Shown: positions 56,888 through 64,000 of the stretch, piece by piece | How the letters are laid out: each line of letters opens with the position of its first letter | How positions within the stretch are numbered: the stretch's first letter is position 1 | NCBI GenBank assembly: GCA_030522415.1 | Contig: CM060107.1 | Span: 20,034,553-20,098,552, forward strand | Origin: Channallabes apus | Taxonomy: Eukaryota; Chordata; Actinopteri; Siluriformes; Clariidae | Direction of reading: 5' to 3' | DNA length: 64,000 nt | Notes under the pieces: model-generated | What the model was told of the DNA's origin: nothing | Seen by the model: only the letters and a program-made list of their open reading frames with translations | Databases searched by the model: none | Position numbers and translations under genes: made by a program

Positions 56888-57410
56888 CTGTACAGTGGTG
56901 TGAAAAACTATTTGCCCCCCCTCCTGATTTCTTATTCTTTTGCATGTTTGTCACACAAAATGTTTCTGATCATCAAACACATTTAACTATTAGTCAAAGA
57001 TAACACAAGTAAACACAAAATGCAGTTTTTAAATGAGGGGTTTTATTATTTAGGGAGAAAAAAAATCCAAACCTACATGGCCCTGTGTGAAAAAGTAATT
57101 GCCACCTGAACCTAATAACTGGTTGGGCCACCCTTAGCAGCAATAACTGCAATCAAGCTTTTGCGATACCTTGCAACGAGTCTTTTATAGTGCTCTGGAG
57201 GAATTTTGGCCCACTCATCTTTTTGTAATGAATGTAATGAATTTTGAATTTTGGCCCACTCAGAATTGTTGTAATTCAGCTTTATTTGAGGGTTTTCTAG
57301 CATGAACCGCCTTTTTAAGGTCATGCCACAACATCTCAATAGGATTCAGGTCAGGACTTTGACTAGGCCACTAGACCACTTTATGTGATTTGTGATTTTT
57401 TTGGTAATCT
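56888..57410 (-). mobile_element. Tc1-like fragment, minus strand, 3' part
   Basis: It begins at the end sequence 'cagtggtgtgaaaaactatt' (about 56892). The minus-strand frame 57112-57339 reads KDEWAKIPPEHYKRLVARYR and IAVIAAKGGPTSY, the C-terminus of a Tc1-like transposase. The antisense of SPDLNPIE ('attcaggtcaggactttgac') lies at 57343. A short internal tandem duplication of the EWAKIQ region ('gaattttggcccactca', twice, about 57200-57260) disrupts it. It stops at about 57410, where the Gypsy B region begins. Confidence 0.78.
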
Positions 57411-57519
57411 TACACCAAAGACTTTAATTGAAGAAAGAAAGTAAAAGAAAAAGAAAAAGAAACGTTGAAAACTGATCTTCACCCTGAAACCTGCATTTTG
57501 CAGGATATACCCAGAGAAC

Positions 57520-58229
57520 ATGACCGATGAACGGACCTTCATGGACGCAGCAGGTGTACCCCTGCCGGATGAAAACGCACGCCTCCACAGCTACCTGCGT
57601 GACCAGCAGCAGGAGATCGGCAGTTTGGCGCGAGCCGTTCACGACCTGGCATGCAGCGTGAGCCAACTCGCGACATCGAAGCTCCCTCCGGTGGCCCCAC
57701 CAGCAACAAGCACACCCACGATGCCTCGTCCCGCTCCTCCAGAAAGGTACGGAGGTGACCCCGAGGATTGCCGAAGATTTCTAATGCTGCTGAAAGCGGG
57801 AGGTGTAAGAAGATCCTCTTGGCTCGATTCCTTGATGGATTAAACCCGGAGATTCAACTCGAACTAGCGTGCAGAGACTCTGAACTGTCACTGGAGGAGA
57901 ACATCGCCTTAGCAATCAAACTGGATCAGCACCTGCGCGGGCAGCAGCGCCGCCCTCCGCTACGAGCAGCTCAGCGACCGGCGCCACACCGCAGAACCAG
58001 TCCACCTCAGCAGCCACCCCTCGAGCGCGAAGGGGCCTCGGCCGCCGAACCCATGGACCTGGAAACTTCACGCTTGACCACCTCGGAGAGGTCACGAAGA
58101 ATGTCTGCTGGTCTGTGTTTGTACCGTGGAGGCGACAAGCATCGCTTGAACTCCTGCCCGTTACTTAAAGTAACACAGCGCATCCCCCAACGCACTCACG
58201 CACCGTTTTGTCTCCCTGCACACCTTTAA
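57520..58229 (+). pseudogene. Gypsy B gag, zinc knuckle damaged
   Basis: 57520-57843 starts MTDERTFMDAAGVPLPDENA, followed by a coiled-coil-like region and a Pro-rich linker (PPVAPPATSTPTMPRPAPPE), then RYGGDPEDCRRFL, the start of the capsid region. A frameshift leads to 57768-58229: FLDGLNPEIQLELACRD, then a basic linker and CLYRGGDKHRLNSC. The knuckle should be CX2CX4HX4C; the second Cys is Arg, so zinc binding would be lost. Part of the central capsid is missing between the two frames. Confidence 0.83.
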
Positions 58230-58244
58230 TTTAATAATCACACT

Positions 58245-58511
58245 GTGTCTGTTTTTCCTTTAATAGATTCTGGGTCGGCTGGCAACCTCATTTCATCCTC
58301 TCTCCTTTCCACGCTGCAAGCTCCAGTGTCGAAGCTTCTGTCCCCGATATCTGTTAAAGCTCTGGATGGGCACACGCTTAACCAGTCGCCGCTTAAAGGA
58401 ATCTCCGCGCCCCTACGGTTAACATTCCCCGGCCACTCTGAGAAAATTCTTTGTTCTCCCTCAGGTGGATCATTCCGTCGTGCTGGGTCTACCATGGCTC
58501 AGCTTTCATAA
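58245..58511 (+). pseudogene. Gypsy B aspartic protease
   Basis: The frame reads FPLIDSGSAGNLISSSLL, with the DSG active-site motif of a retropepsin, and later VKALDGHTLNQSPLK and [13 protein letters not shown]. The protease would cleave Gag-Pol. The frame shifts shortly before the VVLGLPWL segment that starts the next ORF, so the normal protease-RT continuity is broken. Confidence 0.8.
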
Positions 58512-60004
58512 TCCTAATTTTGATTGGGCTAAAGCTCGCATCCAATCGTGGTCACAGCGATGCGCTAAAACGTGTAAGCCGCAATCTTTGGTTGTCCAAG
58601 TCACCACAATTGAGAGCCAGAGTGATAAAGTGTCCATTAGTGTGCCTCCAGAGTATGCTAAGTTTAAAGACGTGTTTAGTGTTAGGGCAGCTGCGAGACT
58701 TCCTCCACATCGTCCGTGGGATTGTGCCATTGAACTCCTGCCTGGGAAAGCACCGCCTTACTCGCGTATCTACCCATTATCCTTGGACGAAACCAGGGCG
58801 ATGGAGGAGTACGTGAATGAGGCTCTCAGACAGGGACTCATTAGCAGGTCCACGTCTCCCGCTTCGGCAGGTTTCTTTTTTATAGAAAAAAAAGGTGGAG
58901 GCTTAAGGCCCTGCATTGATTATAGAGGGCTCAATGCAGTTACAGTAAAGTACAAGCACCCACTGCCATTGGTACCGGCTGCTATCGACCAACTCCGAGG
59001 GGCCTCCATATTCACAAAACTCGACCTCCGCAGCGCTTACAATCTCGTTCGTGTGCGTAAAGGGGATGAGTGGAAGACGGCGTTTAGCACCTCATCGGGT
59101 CATTATCAGTATAATGTAATGTCTTATGGGCTGGTAAACGCGCCTGCGGTGTTCATGAATGACGTGTTTAGGAATATGTTTAACCGTTGTGTCATAGTCT
59201 ACTTAGGATGATATTCTAATATACTCAAGGTCATATTCTGAGCATGTCAGTCACGTAACCGCCGTCCTTCATCGCCTGCGTGCACACATAGGGCCACTGG
59301 GGGTCGAGATGGAGAAAACCAAGGTGGAGGCGGTAACTCAATGGCCGGAACCCAGGTCAGTAAAGGCGAAACAGAGTTTCCTCAGGTTGGCTAATTTTTA
59401 CCGAAGGTTCATTCGGAACTTTAGTTCGGTGGCAGCGCCCCTCACCTCCTTATTTAAAGGTAAGCCAAAGAAACTGAAAGCACTCTCGGCTGAGGCGGAG
59501 AGTGCTTTCCTAAAACTTAAGACGGCATTCACCACAGCGCCAATTCTACGGCTTCCAGACCCCAAGAAGCCGTTTATCATAGAAGTAGATGCATCAGAGG
59601 TGGGGCTCGGGGCGGTGCTGTCACAACGTCACGGGCAACCTGAGAAACTCCATCCTTGCGCATTCTTTTCTCGAAAACTGACACCTGCCGAACAAAATTA
59701 TGATATCGGTAATCGAGAACTGCTCGCAGTCAAAGCGGCGTTAGAGGAGTGGAGACATTGGCTGGAGGGAGCCAAACATCCCTTCGTGGTTCTAACCGAT
59801 CACCGAAATTTAGAATATACCCAACAGGCAAAAAGATTAAACACTAGACAAGCCCGATGGGCGCTGTTCTTTACTCGCTTTCGCTTTCACATACCGGTTC
59901 AAAGAACAAGAAAGCTGATGCACTGTCACAATACTACCCTGCACCCACACCTGCCAAAAATCCTGAACCCATTTTGCCGGCACCGCTCGTGGTCGCCCCG
60001 GTAA
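58465..60004 (+). pseudogene. Gypsy B reverse transcriptase and RNase H
   Basis: 58465-59211 contains [16 protein letters not shown], the RT start [52 protein letters not shown] (motif A) and [11 protein letters not shown] (motif B). It ends in the catalytic motif: an extra G at about 59206 shifts the frame between YL and DD. The next frame (59309-60004) has [33 protein letters not shown] and RNase H residues [36 protein letters not shown] and TDHRNLEY. About 25-30 residues between the palm and EMEKTKVEA are deleted. Confidence 0.87.
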
Positions 60005-60089
60005 CGTGGGATCTCGACACGGAGATTGAGCGGTGGGGGCGTGAGAATCACGTGCCCTCCGGAGTGTCCCCGTGATCGAACCTTTGTGC

Positions 60090-60950
60090 CGGAGCTACTA
60101 CGTGAACGTGTCACGATTGAGGCTCACACCAATCTGTCCTCTGGACACCCCGGCGTGACACGCACTTTCAAAATTATTAAAATACTAAAATAATAATAAT
60201 AATAATAATAAAAATACTGGTGGCCGAAAATGAAAGACAGTAAAGACAGTTGTTTTATCTTGCACTGTTTGTGCTATGACCAAAACCCCTCGTAGCCTCC
60301 CGGTTGGGAAATTAATGCCCCTACCGACACCCAACAGACCGTGGTCACACATCGCTGTAGACTTCGTCATGGATTTGCCGGTGTCTAAAGGGTACACCAC
60401 AGTTTTGGTCGTGGTAGATCGGTTCTCGAAGGGGTGTCATTTCATCCCTTTTGGCTCTCTCCCGTCAGCCATTCAGGTAGCCGAAGCCCTTTTTGAACAT
60501 GTGTTCCGTTACTACAGCATTCCCGAAGATATTGTTTCCGATCGTGGTCCTCAATTTATCGCCAAGGTCTGGAAAGCGTTCTTCCAGAAGTTGGGGACCA
60601 CTGTTAGCCTAACGTCGGGCTATCACCCCAAGTCTAATGGGCAGGCAGAGCGAACTGTTCAGGAACTCGGGAGATATCTTCGAGCATATTGTAGTAGCCA
60701 TCAACATGATTGGGCTAACTGGTTACTCTGGGCCGAATATGCCCAGAACTCACTAATACACTCCGCAACCGGCCTAACGCCGTTCCAATGCATTCTTGGG
60801 TATCAGCCTCCGCTCTGTCCTTGGGATGCCACTCCCACCGAAGTACCCATGGTGGATCAGTGGTTTCAGAGAGCGGAAAAAGTGTGGGAGGTCGCACACG
60901 TGCAAATTTCACGAGCAGTCTCTCGTTTCAAAAAGTTTGCCGATAGATGA
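60090..60950 (+). pseudogene. Gypsy B integrase, interrupted by an AAT repeat
   Basis: Before 60170, AHTNLSSGHPGVTRTF represents the His-rich part of the zinc domain. An AAT microsatellite (60190-60212) and extra bases interrupt it, and the [10 protein letters not shown] zinc Cys pair lies near 60263. The frame 60276-60950 has [15 protein letters not shown] (first Asp), [12 protein letters not shown] (second Asp), [20 protein letters not shown] (Glu) and the C-terminal [15 protein letters not shown]. The catalytic residues are all present in one frame, but the zinc domain is broken. Confidence 0.87.
60190..60212. repeat. (AAT)n microsatellite inside Gypsy B integrase
   Basis: About 8 AAT/ATA units breaking the integrase zinc region. 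Confidence 0.9.
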
Positions 60951-61234
60951 AGGAAGGAAGGCCCTCCGCTCCAGGTAGGCGATCGGGTATGGCTCTCGAC
61001 ACTGGACCTTAACCTCAACCTCCCATGTCGTAAACTGTCACCCAAGTACATCGGTCCATTCCCATACTCGCACAAATTAACCCTGTCTCATACAAACTGA
61101 AACTTCCTACCCATATGCACATTAATCCTGTTTTTCATGTTTCCCTTCTAAGACCAGTGATCCGGGGACCGCTAGACGAAGGCACAGCTGAGCCGTCGCT
61201 CCCTGGTGCCGTGGAAATCTAGGGTACCCCGGCG

Positions 61235-61534
61235 TTCAAGGTAACCCGGCTGCTCGACTCACGGAGGAGAGGAGGGTCCCTCCAGTATCTAGTGGAATGG
61301 GAGGGGTACGGTCCGGAGGAAAGGAGTTGGGTCCCAGCCAAAGATATTCTGACTCCGGAACTCATCACCACTTTCCATCAGGAGAGGCCGGATCGCCCAG
61401 CTCCCCGACCTCCGGGCAGCCCCGCTCGAAGGGCAGTTCAACCAGGCCTCGAGCGAAATGATTCTGACGCCGTGACATGCAACAAATTGCATTCAACATT
61501 TGCGGGTAAAGGGGGAAGCACATCAAACAAGTGA
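61235..61534 (+). pseudogene. Gypsy B chromodomain
   Basis: In the frames near 61235-61400, [20 protein letters not shown] and [19 protein letters not shown] fit the chromodomain pattern (aromatic residues of the YLVKWKGY-type core, W in SW). The domain targets integration to modified chromatin in chromoviruses. The ORF 61292-61534 starts with the inner ATG, but the domain begins upstream in the same frame. A Pro-rich tail ([15 protein letters not shown]) follows. The preceding pol tail (60955-61150) contains stops. Confidence 0.83.
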
Positions 61535-61539
61535 AACAT

Positions 61540-63735
61540 TTGAGGACACATGGGATGAAGTTAAAAGCAGAGGGATGAACCATGTTCAACAGCTTGCAGA
61601 TAGCAGCTGTCAGTGTTCAGGATAAGACACTGTAGCCTGGTTGTGGGGGAAATGGCGCAGCCTTCCCATATCATCTGCACTTTCCAACACATACTGTACA
61701 TGAGTGTACAGGACTCATCACCTCCATCTGAGAGGGACCTGCAATAAGTCAGGAGAGGTTAATATTCTGCCAGATAAGGCAAATACGATCATTTTCTGCA
61801 AAAGAATTGCTGAAATTTTAAGATGGTTTGTAGCATACCAACTACTGTACTTTGAGTTATTGGTGTTAAATTATTGTAGTTGGGTTAGGTACTATGTAAA
61901 TTTGTTGTGTTTTATATTTACTTACCAACAACACTTAATATTTTTACTATATTGTTATGATATGATTTAATGGTGGATAACATTAAAGAATGGCTTTTTA
62001 ATGAAATATAAGTACCGGCTCAGGCACCGGTATCGTAAATAACCCAAACAATTCCCAACACCAGTGAAAACTTATACAACACAATGTAGAACCTTTATAG
62101 GATCCCTCATTTTTAAGTTCTAATTTTAAAAATTATCTTTTATTCTAGCTACAAAGACATTAGACAAGTGATTTAATTACATTTTACTGGTTGAATGTTT
62201 ATGCCATTTTAAATGGGTTTTTCTTTTTCAATCATAACTTATTTTTAAACAAATTTTTAACATTTATATTTTATTTTTTTTAAATGGCATTTCTGAAAAT
62301 TATATTCTTGTGTCAATTAAGAATGATGAGTTCCCATAGAGGGTTAATTTTAATCATGCCTGCAGATACCCTACATGTTGGGATGAATAACCCATCATTT
62401 CTTGTTTAAAATGCAAGCGCTCCTAATTGCACTTCATGACAGATGTGAGCTGAATGGGAGTTGGTGCCACTTGTGAGTCATGTCACAGCTGAAAGAAAGC
62501 TGCCAGGCTCATGTATTGATTTCAGTGCCGTTCTTGTAATGAAATGGCGGGGGCATTGACAAATGGGCAAACAATCAGGCAGAGAGAGCCCAGCTGTCTC
62601 TGCTCTCCAGTTTTTATCTGACACATGTTGAAGATGCTCCACTCCAGCAGTGGGCACGAGAGCCCAAAACCGTCCACTGAGATCCGGCATATTGTAATGA
62701 AGGGGGCATGTTATGCAGAGTTTACAATTAGAGACTGACAGAGCAATTTACTTTTTGAACTAAATGCAACATAACCACATAAGTTATTCTGTGTTTCTAT
62801 CAGTTATGTTTAGTTTCACTGCTAAACCAAAGATATTGCACTGTAGCATTTAGTCAATAGACAATGCTTTCCCCTTTTCATCTTTTGAAATGGATTGAGA
62901 GTAATTAAATTGGTTCATAGGGTCATACATTCAATCTCTGGTGGGTTAAGAAGCCTTTCTGCATGTCATCACCAATTGGGAAACAGGTTTGATGTGTAAT
63001 CGAATTTTGTTAAAAGGGAAACACTGTTGAAGCAGGCAAAGGTGAGCAAAAAAAGGGTAAACAGTTGTTCAACCTTTCAATCGATGTACACTATAGTACA
63101 CAGAACACACAACAGGTTTCAATATGAAAGTGGTGTTTTTACACTTTCACCTGTCAGCTCCATCTTCATTTTTTTTAAGGCTGCCTTCCTGCATTGGATG
63201 TTTTATTTAAACGGTACCTCAGTATTTTATTTATTTGTTTATTTATTTATTTGGTTGTACTTTATGAAGTCATTATTTGGAGTCGGGCACTAATATTAGG
63301 ATGCCATAATGTACAAACACATTAAAAAATAATGTCATGATTCAATACAACCCTCTCTCAATGAAAGCAACAAATAAGAAGAAGACACATGCAGGAAATT
63401 TTTTATTATTTTTTTTTACTAGGTTCAAATCAACCTCATTAACCAAAACCGAGCTAGGAATCAGAGAACGGTGGAATAAAGAAAAAAAGGGGGAAAAAAG
63501 CAGTAAAAAATATATAAAACACAGAGGAGAGACATAAAGCGCCTTATTCATTAAGGGAAAACATATGGTTGACATTATTCATGTAAGTTGGGAATTTTGT
63601 AAAACCACACACACAGATTGCATGTGCATGTACAGTACGTGTGTATACATAAATTATTGCAAATATTTCATCTGCTGATGGATCGAGTCCATATTCATTA
63701 AGTTTTATGCTCACTGCACCTTAATTTATAGTACA
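61540..63735. other. No gene recognised; possible conserved non-coding block at 62400-62720
   Basis: AT-rich on both sides. 62400-62720 is less AT-biased, with no repeats and no ORF of note. It has the look of conserved non-coding DNA. The rest holds (TTTA)n-like and poly-A/T runs (63170-63180, 63222-63252, 63480-63512). Confidence 0.4.
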
Positions 63736-63757
63736 ATAACCAAATAAATTATTATAG

Positions 63758-63967
63758 ATGTTATGTGGGTTAGCTTCAATATGGCGCCCCTCGGTGTATT
63801 ATACATATGGGAGCCCCAACGCAGGACTCGGAGTGGGCGTTGGGCCGTGGATTGTTTATTTCGCTAGGGACTGGTTGGTTTGCGTGAACACCACGCAGCG
63901 TTATGAAGGGAATGAAGGCCCGCTTATGTCGGCGCGGGCCACCGTACTTCTCGTACTTAAAAGGTAG
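63758..63967 (+). other. GC-richer edge segment with a splice-donor-like end
   Basis: About 63780-63960 is noticeably richer in G, C and CpG than the preceding 2 kb. A 70-codon frame crosses it but resembles no family I know. It ends at 'cttaaaaggtaggta', where AAAAG/GTAGGT resembles a splice donor. It could be a first exon, the edge of another repeat, or chance. The window ends 30 bp later. Confidence 0.25.
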
Positions 63968-64000
63968 GTAAATTATATTAGTGCTTTATGATTCACTTTT

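Larger units (their letters stand above)
57430..61535 (+). mobile_element. Ty3/Gypsy retrotransposon B with chromodomain
   Basis: Order on the plus strand: gag (57520-58229), protease (about 58245-58500), RT and RNase H (58465-60004), integrase (about 60100-60950) and chromodomain (about 61235-61400). This is the domain order of a chromovirus. No LTR is seen at either side, so the element is truncated at both ends or its LTRs are unrecognisable. It carries frameshifts, an internal deletion near 59280 and an AAT microsatellite in integrase. It differs clearly from Gypsy A in sequence, so two separate lineages are present. Confidence 0.88.

Noticed and set aside
1..64000. CRISPR arrays, phage, toxin-antitoxin or other prokaryotic systems
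   Set aside because: No regularly spaced unique-spacer repeats. The content (SINEs, L2, Tc1, Gypsy, microsatellites) is that of a fish genome.

Overview
The window looks like AT-rich, repeat-dense genomic DNA from a ray-finned fish. Catfish or a relative is my best guess, but the species is inferred. The evidence is the repeat content. There are many Tc1-like transposon relics of the common fish families and several tRNA-derived SINEs of the DANA/Mermaid type, known from zebrafish and channel catfish. There are also an L2/CR1-clade LINE, hAT and PIF/Harbinger non-autonomous elements, Ty3/Gypsy retrotransposons and a DIRS-like gag fragment. Long GT, AT, TC and ATT microsatellites occur throughout. 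I found no convincing host protein-coding gene, tRNA gene, rRNA gene or CRISPR array. The DNA is probably intergenic or inside a very long intron.

Layout. 1-9.1 kb: scattered Tc1-like relics, one small hAT-like MITE and one old SINE. 9.97-11.8 kb: a hAT element with an 8-bp target duplication, holding a second hAT end, a poly-C minisatellite and a SINE with its own perfect 12-bp duplication. 13.2-16.8 kb: Tc1 fragments, then a second hAT with a perfect 8-bp duplication, into which an internally deleted Gypsy element with two LTRs has inserted. 16.92-17.14 kb: a perfect palindrome with 107-bp arms. 19.5-22.9 kb: a nearly complete but frameshifted L2-type LINE on the minus strand. 23.9-31.4 kb: SINEs, microsatellites and Harbinger-like MITEs. 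32.1-38.5 kb: a full-length but decayed Tc1-like copy, a solo LTR of the same Gypsy family, LINE relics and a second Harbinger MITE. 38.5-44.6 kb: mostly single-copy-looking AT-rich DNA with microsatellites. 45.1-50.5 kb: a Tc1-like transposon split by a Gypsy element. 50.6-55.6 kb: two SINEs and an inverted repeat. 55.7-61.5 kb: a DIRS-like fragment, a Tc1-like fragment and a second, chromodomain-bearing Gypsy. 61.5-64 kb: mostly unannotated, ending in a short GC-richer stretch.

No coding element appears intact. All the Gypsy, LINE and Tc1 reading frames carry frameshifts, stops or deletions. The features interact mainly by nesting, which gives a relative insertion history at several sites.

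The most interesting pattern is not a gene. The 7-mer TACTGTA/TACAGTA occurs about 59 times by eye count, several times more than composition predicts. In at least three places it can be shown, against related sequence in this same window, to be a clean 5-bp insertion at a TA dinucleotide. That is the footprint left when Sleeping Beauty-type Tc1 elements excise, so this DNA may carry a dense record of past Tc1 excision events.
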